Below are positions 25,706-33,561 of a stretch of 64,000 nucleotides of DNA, one piece after another (within the stretch, counting starts at the first letter, position 1; each line of letters opens with the position of its first letter). Position numbers and translations under genes: made by a program. The notes beneath the pieces are model-generated. The model was not told the DNA's origin. It worked only from the letters and a program-made list of their open reading frames with translations, and did not search any database. The DNA lies in the NCBI RefSeq assembly GCF_022352215.1, contig NZ_JAKRWF010000001.1, positions 1,612,001-1,676,000 of the forward strand. Reading direction: 5' to 3'. This DNA is from Flavihumibacter cheonanensis (GTDB lineage: Bacteria; Bacteroidota; Bacteroidia; Chitinophagales; Chitinophagaceae).

Positions 25706-27724
25706 CTAAAGCCCTGCTTTTAACGGTTCCGAAAACCCGATAATAAGATTCAGAAACAGATTTCTTCCCATACGGGGTATCCTGTTCCAATCAGCAAATG
25801 TGGTATAATACCTGTTGAAGATGTTTTCTACTCCACTTCTAAGCTGAAAGGTATTTTTCTTCCATTTAAATTGGTATCCGGCCCCCAGGCTTGCGATGGT
25901 ATATGCCGGTGCAGCAGTTTCACCAAATAGTGGACTGTACTTCCATTGTTTTACCGCCCCATCCAGGCTGGCCTCTGCAGAGAACGCATTTCTGGCATAT
26001 TGCAAACGAACGCCATAAGAAAATGGCTGCATCATTGGTAAATCCAGCTGCTCATTCGTATATCCTCTGCGGTAAATAGCTTTTCCGGAAACCGATAAAC
26101 CGGAAACAATACCATAACTGGCATTCAAACTGCCGGAGTAAACTGTTGCAAATGGAACCTGTTGATAAATTTTGATGCCGGATGCCCCAATTGTCATGGG
26201 TATCAATCCGGGTGATGGCATTCCTACAATATAATTTCGGATCTGAAACGAGCTACCCTGCCCTTTCAAACTAAACCGATCCGTTGCAAAAGCAACAGTT
26301 CCGTTCAATGAAAATGATTGCTCATTTTTTAAACCGGGATTACCGATATAATCAAACCGGTCAAAACTGTTAAACAGATAAAATCCATAACCCTCCGAAA
26401 CACTGGGTGCGCGTTCGCTGTAGGAAGCCCCAAACGAAAATCGCCAATTGCCGGGATGGTACTGCAAATTCGATCCGAAATTTTTCAGGAATCGGTTTTT
26501 TACAGACTTCATATCCGGGTAAAAAATTTGCAGTGATTTAACTCCGGATTCATCTTTCAAATGATGCTGCTGAAAAGCAACACCGGCTGAACTGTTGAGC
26601 GTCCATTGATGGTGGAACTGAAAATTATCCTCCATAAAAAGTCCGGCATACCAGGTATGCACATCTGGCCAGGTCAGCATAAACATCTCCTTTTCATTCG
26701 GATCATTTGGGTACATGGTCATCTCCGCAAGCGATCGGTTATGATGCGCACTGGCAGTTAGTTTGAACTGATGACGGGATGATTTCCCTTCCATTCGGCT
26801 ATACATGCCCGTTGTTGTACTCCAACCGGGCATATCCATACGAATCGGCACAACCGGACGTTTCGTATCGTCCATGATATGCGTCACTTTGTTATGATAT
26901 AGTTTAGTTTCCCATTCCTGCCAGGTGGTTGACAGGTGGTGACGGGTATACCCAATAGAAGCAATAACTGCTTTTGCGCTGGATACATCCATCGGCAATG
27001 CGGGGTATCCGATATCGCGTGCATCATCAACAATAACAGAAGCTTCCAGCTGCTTATGCTCATTCAATTTAAATCCTGCAGCTGCAGAAAGATTGAATTT
27101 GGAAAATTGACTGTAAAGGATTTCCTGGTTTTTTCCGTCGCGATAATTTTCCGCTTTTCGAATGGTGAAATCAAGATCAGTATACCATCGGTTTCTGCTA
27201 TACGAAATGTCCGAACCCAAAATGCGTTGTTGGTTATTGGACTCAAAACCACTGAAGAGATGGGTCAAAAAAAGATTGTTTCCAAAACCGGATTTTTTTC
27301 GCACCAGGTCCAGACTTCCACCAATGGATGCACCATGCGCATTTCCTGATTGTCCATTTTTTATATCGGACCTCGACAGATTCGTTGTTTCCACATAGGA
27401 ACTGACCGGGTCCATTTTATCGGTACAGGCACCGTAAATGCGCATACCATCAATTGTAATTACAGAACGCTCTGAAGAGAGTCCATTTAACATGGGCTCC
27501 CATGCATAGGCTCCTCTTTTGATCAGATCAACCTGTTCGTGTGAGGAAAGATATTGATCCACGGTACTCAGCAGATTACTGTTTTTATTCCGGCTTGCCT
27601 GGCGGGAAATCACAATTACCTCGGTTAATTCCTGAACTTTTGTAGAATCTTTTTGCGCAGGTACTGTCTGACCTGTGGAGGACAGGCCAGACAGTAACAA
27701 TGCGCAGCATATTAGCTGCTTCAT
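25706..27724 (-). CDS. TonB-dependent receptor, probable copper uptake
   Basis: This 672-residue outer-membrane receptor starts at the ATG at 27724 (MKQLICCALLLSGL, a signal peptide). The plug domain holds TVDQYLSSHEQVDLIKRGAY, VITIDGMRIYGACTDKMDP and GNAHGASIGGSLDL. A ~22-strand barrel follows and ends in an aromatic strand (MGRNLFLNLIIGF). The plug motif ACTDKMDP contains Cys-x3-Met, the arrangement reported for the copper receptor OprC/NosA. The Met-rich and Cys-rich neighbours encoded just upstream support a copper role. No SusD partner and no carboxypeptidase-like N-terminal domain are present, so this is not a glycan-type receptor. Confidence 0.88.
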   Translation of the reverse strand: MKQLICCALLLSGLSSTGQTVPAQKDSTKVQELTEVIVISRQASRNKNSNLLSTVDQYLSSHEQVDLIKRGAYAWEPMLNGLSSERSVITIDGMRIYGACTDKMDPVSSYVETTNLSRSDIKNGQSGNAHGASIGGSLDLVRKKSGFGNNLFLTHLFSGFESNNQQRILGSDISYSRNRWYTDLDFTIRKAENYRDGKNQEILYSQFSKFNLSAAAGFKLNEHKQLEASVIVDDARDIGYPALPMDVSSAKAVIASIGYTRHHLSTTWQEWETKLYHNKVTHIMDDTKRPVVPIRMDMPGWSTTTGMYSRMEGKSSRHQFKLTASAHHNRSLAEMTMYPNDPNEKEMFMLTWPDVHTWYAGLFMEDNFQFHHQWTLNSSAGVAFQQHHLKDESGVKSLQIFYPDMKSVKNRFLKNFGSNLQYHPGNWRFSFGASYSERAPSVSEGYGFYLFNSFDRFDYIGNPGLKNEQSFSLNGTVAFATDRFSLKGQGSSFQIRNYIVGMPSPGLIPMTIGASGIKIYQQVPFATVYSGSLNASYGIVSGLSVSGKAIYRRGYTNEQLDLPMMQPFSYGVRLQYARNAFSAEASLDGAVKQWKYSPLFGETAAPAYTIASLGAGYQFKWKKNTFQLRSGVENIFNRYYTTFADWNRIPRMGRNLFLNLIIGFSEPLKAGL

Positions 27725-27734
27725 TGTAGGTGCT

Positions 27735-28574
27735 TTAAAATTCAACTTCAAAAAACAGGCTGCTGGATTCATTATCACCTGCAACAGGTTCTCCCTTCAC
27801 AACCGTTCCATTTGCATTCAGCAGTTGGAGATTAATTTTCCAGTAACCGGTCATGGTCAGGCTCAGTTTGCCCCGGTACATCTTATCTGCACTCTGTGTA
27901 AGATGGATATTATTGGGGGATCCATGATTACCCATACCAGGCATACGCGGATCAATCTGGATGGTATAGTTATCTACCGGGTCGAATTGCATCATGTTGG
28001 TCATGGTGTAGAGCAACACACTCATATCATTTAATGCAACTTTTGGATTGGAAGGCTCCATCATCGCCAGCACATACCGTTTGTTATCAGATCCCATTAC
28101 AGATTGTACTTTCCTGCGTGTTGGATCTGTAACCTGAATGCGTTCTTTTATCGTATAGGTTTGTCCATTGATCGTATAAGTAAGACTTAATTCCCAATAT
28201 TCCATATCGTTTCCCGGCATTTGGAAAACAATAAATCCCTGGTAGGTGTATTGAGCACCCTGTTTTTTTTCAATTGCTGAAAAAGGACAGGAGTGACTCA
28301 TATTCATCATTTTCATAACCGGCATCCAGCTACTGGTAGCATTGTCAACCAGGCTACCACTGGTGGTTTTTATCTGGAAATAAATGGGATTATATCCGGT
28401 TTCAAACTTTCCATTTGCTGTGTACAGGTCTATAATATGCGTGGCATTCGAGATTGATTTAACGAGAGTAAGGCCTTCCAGTTCATCCGCGGGTGCGGGT
28501 TTTTCATCATTTTTGGAACAGGCGGTAAATAGTAGGGTAAGGGATAACAGTCCCCATATGAACAGAGATTTCAT
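27735..28574 (-). CDS. Met-rich lipoprotein, probable copper-binding partner
   Basis: This 279-residue lipoprotein has signal IWGLLSLTLLFTAC. Two beta-sandwich-like halves follow, reminiscent of FixH/YtkA-type domains. Clusters of potential soft-metal ligands stand out: WMPVMKMMNMSHSCP in the first half and DPRMPGMGNHGSP in the second. The gene ends ten bases before the TonB receptor gene, so it is surely co-transcribed and probably hands metal to or from the receptor. The family is not one I can name with certainty. Confidence 0.75.
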   Translation of the reverse strand: MKSLFIWGLLSLTLLFTACSKNDEKPAPADELEGLTLVKSISNATHIIDLYTANGKFETGYNPIYFQIKTTSGSLVDNATSSWMPVMKMMNMSHSCPFSAIEKKQGAQYTYQGFIVFQMPGNDMEYWELSLTYTINGQTYTIKERIQVTDPTRRKVQSVMGSDNKRYVLAMMEPSNPKVALNDMSVLLYTMTNMMQFDPVDNYTIQIDPRMPGMGNHGSPNNIHLTQSADKMYRGKLSLTMTGYWKINLQLLNANGTVVKGEPVAGDNESSSLFFEVEF

Positions 28575-28616
28575 TTTTATAAATTAAATAATTAGACAAT
28601 AGATGGGTTAGAGTGC

Positions 28617-29006
28617 TTATGCTATTGTCTGCGGAGGGCGATCCGAACGGGAGAGAAATTGAAACTTATATAAATTGGAATATACAGCAACAGGAGCAGG
28701 CTGATCAGTTACCAGAAGAGAGGGTAATTGCAACTTAATTTTTTCGGTTGGTTGAAAAAGCAGGTATTCTGCCTGAAGGGAAACAAGGGTTTCGTTGGCT
28801 TCTTTACATTCTTTTTCTTTCAGCAGCTGGGAGAGTTTACATTTTCCATCACAATGCAACTGCGGCCGGTCTTTATTCACACAGAATGTGTTGATAAAAG
28901 CGGTGGTATCAACCTGGTAATACATTAACAACAGGGAGTTCTTCATTGCTCCAGTAAGCACTACCAGTAATAAAACGCTGGTTACTATGTTGTGAAGTAA
29001 TCGCAC
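28617..29006 (-). CDS. Small Cys-rich membrane-anchored protein
   Basis: This 129-residue protein has one N-terminal hydrophobic helix (NIVTSVLLLVVLTGAM) and an exported Cys/His cluster FCVNKDRPQLHCDGKCKLSQ. The cluster could bind a metal such as copper. It starts with GTG at 29006; the next Met is at residue 21 and would spoil the membrane helix. It is the first gene of the receptor operon, 42 bases ahead of the Met-rich lipoprotein. The function is unknown. Confidence 0.7.
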   Translation of the reverse strand: MRLLHNIVTSVLLLVVLTGAMKNSLLLMYYQVDTTAFINTFCVNKDRPQLHCDGKCKLSQLLKEKECKEANETLVSLQAEYLLFQPTEKIKLQLPSLLVTDQPAPVAVYSNLYKFQFLSRSDRPPQTIA

Positions 29007-29023
29007 CTGACTTATCTACCCTG

Positions 29024-29055
29024 CGAAATTACAACAACAGTACACTTACTCCAAA
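29024..29055 (-). promoter_or_regulatory. Candidate promoter of the copper-receptor operon
   Basis: On the minus strand, TTTG (29055-29052) is followed after 20 bases by TAATTTCG (29031-29024), one mismatch from TAnnTTTG. The predicted start site would lie ~10 bases before the GTG at 29006. Confidence 0.45.
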
Positions 29056-29092
29056 AAGCATTTATCAGGAACAGGAATGATTTTCATCAGGC

Positions 29093-29464
29093 TTATTCAT
29101 GCACCTGACAGGCTTCCAATATATTTCCATCCGGGTCCTGAAAAGTAAAATAAGTAACTGCATGATCAGTAATCAGATCAGAAACCTGCACACCATTTAC
29201 CTTTAATTGGTCAAGAGCAAGCACCGCATTACTAGTTCTGAAAATGGGATAAGAACTAGTAGTTGATTTAGCCGCTATTGGCTGATCTGTCTGCCAGATG
29301 GTTAAACTGGTAGCACTTTTTGTATCCAACACCGCCAGTTGATGGATAGGATCTTCATACATGCAGACAAGCTGTAAATTTTCTAAGTACCAGGATTTTG
29401 ACCTTTCAAGATTCGAAACACGAATAATGATGGTGTCAATTCCCTGAAATAAAGATTCACTCAT
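29093..29464 (-). CDS. VOC family (glyoxalase/dioxygenase-like) protein
   Basis: This 123-residue protein has the vicinal-oxygen-chelate fold. The start is the ATG at 29464 (MSESLFQGIDTIIIRVSN). Typical marks are DTIIIRVSNLERSKSWYLEN at the start and FTFQDPDGNILEACQ near the end, whose Glu is one metal ligand. A single domain of this size works as a dimer. Substrate unknown. The YrdB-like gene lies 11 bases upstream on the same strand. Confidence 0.85.
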   Translation of the reverse strand: MSESLFQGIDTIIIRVSNLERSKSWYLENLQLVCMYEDPIHQLAVLDTKSATSLTIWQTDQPIAAKSTTSSYPIFRTSNAVLALDQLKVNGVQVSDLITDHAVTYFTFQDPDGNILEACQVHE

Positions 29465-29475
29465 AATTAAATTTA

Positions 29476-29832
29476 TTATGAAAGCAACCACCGGATGCGT
29501 TCCCAGGAGATCAGGTAGTGCAATATCGATATAGTCGCAAACAGATTGGCAGCTTTACTAAGATGCAAATTTTTCAGCATCCAATATCCTGCAACGAATA
29601 AAAAGACTTCCAGCAGTATCCGAACCCAACCGGGAATGGCAACGATCGCTTTACCAGGGTCACCGGGAACTTTGAAAATTCCCCAAAGCAGCATACCAGC
29701 GAGTGGTATAAGCAAGCTGAACAGGTATTTTTGAAACCCTTCAAAACTATGCCACGACCAGTAAGCATAGATGCCAACCAGTGCGAGTTCCAGCCCGAAA
29801 CGTAATAGCAGATTAAGCGGATGATTATGCAT
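29476..29832 (-). CDS. YrdB-like (DUF2568) membrane protein
   Basis: This is a 118-residue protein with four hydrophobic helices. The N-terminal LLLRFGLELALVGIYAYWSW and the central MLLWGIFKVPGDPGK followed by RILLEVFLFVAGYW match the YrdB/DUF2568 pattern. The function is unknown. It is the first gene of a two-gene unit with the VOC protein and is divergent from the hydrolase gene. Confidence 0.75.
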   Translation of the reverse strand: MHNHPLNLLLRFGLELALVGIYAYWSWHSFEGFQKYLFSLLIPLAGMLLWGIFKVPGDPGKAIVAIPGWVRILLEVFLFVAGYWMLKNLHLSKAANLFATISILHYLISWERIRWLLS

Positions 29833-29868
29833 ACTACCTCAAACAATAAAGTTAGTAAGAAACAATAG

Positions 29869-29876
29869 TACATTTG
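29869..29876 (+). promoter_or_regulatory. Candidate -7 box of the hydrolase gene
   Basis: TACATTTG fits TAnnTTTG exactly and lies 22 bases before the ATG at 29899. No good -33 TTTG is seen upstream. Confidence 0.4.
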
Positions 29877-29898
29877 CAGTTCCCTAACAGGCACCCAT

Positions 29899-30828
29899 AT
29901 GAAAATAACTGTTTTACTGGCAACCTTTATTTTAGCTACCCTGCTGGCTTTTTCTTCGGATACGACACGAATAATCCAAACATCAGATTCCGTTAATCTT
30001 TTTGTGCATATTAGTGGAAAAGGCGCACCGGTATTGTTTCTCCATGGCGGGCCTGGCTCTAACTCCGGTTATTTTGAACATACCGGGGGAAATATATTTG
30101 AACAGGCCGTTCAAATGGTTTACCTCGACCAACGCGGATGTGGCCGTTCCGGCAAGTCGGAAAGCAGTAACTATTCACTCACAAGAATGGTACAGGACTT
30201 TGAAGAAGTCCGGAAATCACTGGGAATTAAACAATGGATAGTGATGGCGCATTCTTTTGGCGGTATACTGGCAACGGCATATGCAACAGCACACCCTGAT
30301 GCAATTAAAGCGATGGTATACCTGAACTGCACCGTAAATATAGATTCCTCAGCAACTAGTGGAATTGAACATGCAGTAGCACTCCTGGAAAAAAAGGGAA
30401 AAACCTATCCGGAACTAACCAACGATTCTCTTCCATTATTGCAACGATGGGGACAAGCATTTGGAAAGCTTAGAGAAGAAGATTTGTTCTATGGGCTGAT
30501 GTTTAACAGCCGGGAAAATTTTCAGTACCATGATTCAGTTACGCTTGCGTATGGAAAAGAATGGGATTTTGGCAATAAAGTCTGGGGATACAAGGAATAT
30601 TTTGCAGACTTTATACCGGAAACAGCCAGTATTAAATGCCCTGTTTTAATAATAGGCGGAACAAAAGACTACACTATCGGAATCAGGCATCCGGAATTGA
30701 TGCGCTTTCCAAACAAACAAATAAAATATCTGGAAGGGGGGCATGCATTGTATTTGGAAAACCAGAAAAACTTATACAATGCGGTGAAGCCTTTTCTAAA
30801 TAAATACGGTAGAACGAAAACAAAGTAA
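29899..30828 (+). CDS. Exported alpha/beta hydrolase, prolyl iminopeptidase-like
   Basis: This 309-residue protein has a signal peptide (MKITVLLATFILATLLAFS). The alpha/beta hydrolase core shows LFLHGGPGSNSGYF (oxyanion HGGPG), YLDQRGCGRSGKS, the nucleophile elbow VMAHSFGG, the acid region VLIIGGTKDYT and the His near YLEGGHALYLE. HGGPG plus DQRGxGxS is the proline iminopeptidase (S33) signature. It is the last chromosomal gene before the tmRNA scar. It probably releases N-terminal residues from peptides in the periplasm; related esterases share these motifs. Confidence 0.88.
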   Translation: MKITVLLATFILATLLAFSSDTTRIIQTSDSVNLFVHISGKGAPVLFLHGGPGSNSGYFEHTGGNIFEQAVQMVYLDQRGCGRSGKSESSNYSLTRMVQDFEEVRKSLGIKQWIVMAHSFGGILATAYATAHPDAIKAMVYLNCTVNIDSSATSGIEHAVALLEKKGKTYPELTNDSLPLLQRWGQAFGKLREEDLFYGLMFNSRENFQYHDSVTLAYGKEWDFGNKVWGYKEYFADFIPETASIKCPVLIIGGTKDYTIGIRHPELMRFPNKQIKYLEGGHALYLENQKNLYNAVKPFLNKYGRTKTK

Positions 30829-30841
30829 ACGATTGGATTTT

Positions 30842-30999
30842 TTAGCGTGCAGGCGTTTCAACAAATTCAACTCCAAATTCAGCTCCCATAATCAGCCAGG
30901 TCAAGTTTGTGAGGATTCAAAATTTGCCACCACAACATCAATTTCAGATTCAATGTTTCGAAGAATTGTAACTGCTTCATGAATCTTCAAGGCAGTCAT
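30842..30999 (-). pseudogene. Possible gene remnant with one frameshift
   Basis: On the minus strand an ATG at 30999 opens a 32-residue frame (MTALKIHEAVTILRN and onward) that stops at TGA 30903-30901. A -1 shift at that point continues with TWLIMGAEFGVEFVETPAR and a TAA. Both pieces look protein-like, so a decayed short gene is possible. The family is not recognised, and chance cannot be excluded. Confidence 0.25.
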
Positions 31000-31017
31000 T
31001 TTTTTGGAAAATGGTAG

Positions 31018-31094
31018 TCCTTACCTTGTCCTTACCTTATCCTTACCTTTTTCTTACCTCATAGAAACCTCATGGAAACCTCATCCTAACCTCA
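31018..31094. repeat. Seven tandem 11-bp repeats
   Basis: Seven directly adjacent 11-base units start at 31018, 31029, 31040, 31051, 31062, 31073 and 31084. The first three are TCCTTACCTT plus one variable base; the last four end ACCTCA. All keep the core ACCT at the same place. The array lies ~20 bases before the start of the possible remnant on the minus strand. The 11-base period keeps the core on about one face of the helix, so a protein-binding array is possible. Confidence 0.85.
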
Positions 31095-31166
31095 AAGGCA
31101 GGAATAAACTTATCATGAAAGAAATAGGTCATATAATGTATGTGTAATAAATGATCGGAAGCCAGA

Positions 31167-31203
31167 AATTAAAAAGGCGACCCGTTTAGCCACCTTTTTA
31201 ATT
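31167..31203 (-). terminator. Hairpin terminator, probably of ssrA
   Basis: AATTAAAAAGG (31167-31177) pairs perfectly with CCTTTTTAATT (31193-31203) around a 15-base loop. The A/T tracts work in either direction. It lies ~28 bases past the tmRNA 3' end on the minus strand, where an ssrA terminator would be. Confidence 0.65.
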
Positions 31204-31230
31204 GAAGTCGAACATAAATCATTGTGAATG

Positions 31231-31251
31231 TGGAGCTGGGGGGAGTCGAAC
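31231..31251 (-). ncRNA. ssrA: 3' end remnant of tmRNA; attachment-site scar
   Basis: The minus strand reads GTTCGACTCCCCCCAGCTCC plus A. This is a TTCGACT T-loop, the 3' strand of a T-stem and an acceptor end CAGCTCCA, as in tmRNA (whose 5' end GGGGCTG pairs with it). The bases upstream on that strand (CTTT) do not form the 5' T-stem, and no other tmRNA part follows, so only the last ~20 bases are here. Integrases commonly recombine inside such T-loops and leave this scar. Read as one end of an island. Confidence 0.65.
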
Positions 31252-31434
31252 AAAGCTCACAACTAATTAAATATCAATAAGATGGAAATGACAAAACCTA
31301 TTAGTTCAATGAATTATTCAATCACTATTTTTTACTTTGTAGTGTGTGCTGAAAATACATAAATTTTACCAATAGTTTCGAAATCTTGACAAACTACTTT
31401 AGACCGTTTTTATCTTGTTTATCCAAAACAGGAT

Positions 31435-31684
31435 GTGTTAGTTGGAAATTCCGGATAAATTGACCATTGAATTCCGCAAATAATTGATCATTGGATTCTG
31501 GTCTTAATTGATTACTGATTTCCAAGGCTAATTTATAGTTGTTGGTGATATGAACGAGGAGAATTCAGATACTATTTTGAATCTGTCAAGAAAATGATAC
31601 TAACTAGTTAAATACTAAAATGGCACTTACTTTTAGTGGTCAATTTGCCCCGGAATAAAGTGGCCAGTTCGGAGGAATATGCAC
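31435..31684. mobile_element. Remnant ends of an IS21-like element
   Basis: At 31444-31523 a ~24-base unit recurs three times (complement form TGGTCAATTTATCCGGAA, with TGATCAATT and TAATCAATT variants). At 31638-31684 the same motif appears twice on the plus strand (TGGTCAATTTGCCCCGGAAT, then TGGCCAGTTCGGAGGAAT) and ends TGCA. Inverted ends made of repeated TGGTCA...CCGGAAT units are characteristic of IS21-family elements. Only ~115 bases lie between the ends, with no istA/istB genes, so this is an internally deleted relic. Confidence 0.55.
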
Positions 31685-31752
31685 TCCAATATGGTGCCAG
31701 CGTTTATTCTTGCGAATAATTTATCTACTTTTATTTTAAATACAACCCCGTA

Positions 31753-32076
31753 ATGCAAGCTTATATGCCTGGGAAATTTGAATTTCTAATCACTGGTGAC
31801 AATGAATTATCGTCAGAGCAGTTCAACACCTTACTTTTTCCTACCACCTATCAGGTAAAAAAGATTGAGCGAGATGGATGGAGCTATTTTCAAACTGAAG
31901 GTGATGAGTTTTCTTATTCCTGGGAACCACCGGGTATCCAAATGACCTTCAACAAAGAATGCAGCTTCCAAAAAGCAAAGCAAATTGCAGATGAGGTGGT
32001 TCAAAACCTTGTAAAGGCAGGCTTCAATGTTGAATTATTAGTGATTAACAATACGCAAATCACTACATTCCAATAA
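31753..32076 (+). CDS. Hypothetical protein, 107 aa
   Basis: This is a small soluble acidic protein, MQAYMPGKFEFLIT at the start (a second Met at residue 5 is also possible). No signal peptide, membrane helix or known motif is seen. The pattern of short strands and one long helix (FQKAKQIADEVVQNLVKAG) looks like a compact alpha/beta fold. It is followed by the DUF3885-like gene in the same direction. Codon use is AT-rich like the neighbours in the island. Confidence 0.55.
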   Translation: MQAYMPGKFEFLITGDNELSSEQFNTLLFPTTYQVKKIERDGWSYFQTEGDEFSYSWEPPGIQMTFNKECSFQKAKQIADEVVQNLVKAGFNVELLVINNTQITTFQ

Positions 32077-32116
32077 ATATGGGCATGCTTAAATGCTTTT
32101 AAACACCCGCTTTACT

Positions 32117-32776
32117 ATGCATAGTATCCGCCATAAATTAGAAAATTACCTGAAAATATTTTACCCCGATACCCAAATAGATACTGAACATACATTAGGC
32201 GGAAAAATAACCATCCGAATCAATACTTCTGAAGAAGAAACTGTGGAAAATAACAAGAGGATTAGTCAGGCTGCAAGTCGCGCTACCCTCATCTGGAACA
32301 AACTGTTTGGTAAAACCCAAAACCCTTTGTGGATTATATCTTATAAATACGATGGCAAACAACTTATTAAAACCAATGATGAATACTACTTTCAACAATT
32401 TGGATCTGACAGCAATAATAAATTCATCACAACGAACGAAATCGTCCATTCCGGGATGATCAGTTTCGACCAAAATGGAAACGAATATTACGAAAAGATT
32501 GGTGCTACCATATCAATAGGAAAATTTCCAATCGAAAAAATAAATATCGAAAATATACTTACAGGCATAGCGAACCGAGATAATGGGATTGACCCCAAAA
32601 TAGGTCAAAGTGATTATTTCTTAGATGCTGAAAACAATACGGGGTTTCACCTATACGACGATAGAGGTTTTTTCGTATGGGCCGATGAGCCTACCCCTTT
32701 AAGAGAAATATATGAAACACATTTGGATTGGATTTCAAACCACACCAGGGAAGACAATGAAGAATATTTTAATTAA
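32117..32776 (+). CDS. DUF3885-like protein
   Basis: This soluble protein of about 219 residues starts at the ATG at 32117 (MHSIRHKLENYLKIF); an earlier ATG at 32093 adds eight residues. The C-terminal part FHLYDDRGFFVWADEPTPLR with a following ETHLDWI matches the ending of DUF3885 proteins, which are found in polymorphic-toxin and immunity contexts in several phyla. The function is unknown. It sits between two other small unknown genes at the left end of the island. Confidence 0.6.
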   Translation: MHSIRHKLENYLKIFYPDTQIDTEHTLGGKITIRINTSEEETVENNKRISQAASRATLIWNKLFGKTQNPLWIISYKYDGKQLIKTNDEYYFQQFGSDSNNKFITTNEIVHSGMISFDQNGNEYYEKIGATISIGKFPIEKINIENILTGIANRDNGIDPKIGQSDYFLDAENNTGFHLYDDRGFFVWADEPTPLREIYETHLDWISNHTREDNEEYFN

Positions 32777-32782
32777 AACACA

Positions 32783-33235
32783 ATGAATTTATACCCCATT
32801 CAGAAGAACAAGTACAGCACCATTTTCTTTCAATCGCTTGCTGTTAAGGCAATTTTTGTACTAGTTTCCTACCTATTATTAAAAAACGGGCTGGTGTTTA
32901 TCGATACAATTCCTGTATCAAAATTCACCTTACATATTCTCTTTGGAATGATTGCCCTTGCCTGGATACACACCAGTTACCAGAAAAAGCAGCTTTCTAA
33001 AATTCAATCAATAGAGGATTTTGATGTAAGAATGAGTGAATATGAAAAGTTCTACAAATTCAGACTGATCTGGTTCCTGTTCTCCTGTTTTATTTCCTGC
33101 TCAATTGCTTTATTCACTGCCCGATACCTCTTTATCGGATATGCAATAATTGATATTATGATATCACTTCCATTTTATCCCAACCTCCCCCTCTTCAAAA
33201 AAGAACTAAACAATTCAGAAATACTATTCTGCTAA
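32783..33235 (+). CDS. Hypothetical membrane protein, 150 aa
   Basis: This protein has four likely membrane helices (around AIFVLVSYLLLKNGLV, FTLHILFGMIALAWI, LIWFLFSCFISCSIALF and FIGYAIIDIMISLPF) with a charged central loop. It starts six bases after the DUF3885-like gene and is probably co-transcribed. Its last four bases overlap the convergent small membrane gene. I recognise no family. Confidence 0.55.
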   Translation: MNLYPIQKNKYSTIFFQSLAVKAIFVLVSYLLLKNGLVFIDTIPVSKFTLHILFGMIALAWIHTSYQKKQLSKIQSIEDFDVRMSEYEKFYKFRLIWFLFSCFISCSIALFTARYLFIGYAIIDIMISLPFYPNLPLFKKELNNSEILFC

Positions 33236-33561
33236 AACCGTTGCCGTAAACCAATAAAAGCTACAGTAGTTATCAGAAAAATAGTGATACCTGCATATAC
33301 CTGTGGTTCTTTCAGTATGGGTAAAGCAAAACAATACATTGCACCATTAATTGCATTTGTTATTGCTGCTATCCATTTTGTGAACTTTGAACCGCCTCTG
33401 TCTATTGCAACATGGTTAAGTAGTCCTGAAAAAACAATTGCCATACCTGCACCTACAAACCAGAGTGTATCGGTATTCATGTATAGAGGAAAAGCAAATC
33501 TAATATGCACTATTCCGAGAAGAATAATGATGTAAGAAACTATTTTAATAAGGCTATGCAC
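33232..33561 (-). CDS. Small membrane protein, 109 aa
   Basis: This protein has four predicted membrane helices (IVSYIIILLGIVHIRFAF, FVGAGMAIVFSGLLNHVA, the middle AAITNAINGAMYCFAL and the last GITIFLITTVAFIGL). It starts with GTG at 33561, overlapping the stop of the GDCCVxC gene by eight bases, so it is the last gene of the arsR-merTP operon. The role is unknown; the overlap makes a link with metal uptake or efflux plausible. Confidence 0.6.
   Translation of the reverse strand: MHSLIKIVSYIIILLGIVHIRFAFPLYMNTDTLWFVGAGMAIVFSGLLNHVAIDRGGSKFTKWIAAITNAINGAMYCFALPILKEPQVYAGITIFLITTVAFIGLRQRF

Noticed and set aside
31018-31094. The 11-bp repeats as a CRISPR array
   Set aside because: Units are contiguous without spacers, far too short, and no cas genes are near.
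31205-31212. A second tmRNA T-loop copy (AGTCGAAC) beside the first
   Set aside because: Only nine bases match (TGTTCGACT); no T-stem or acceptor bases follow, so it is likely chance.
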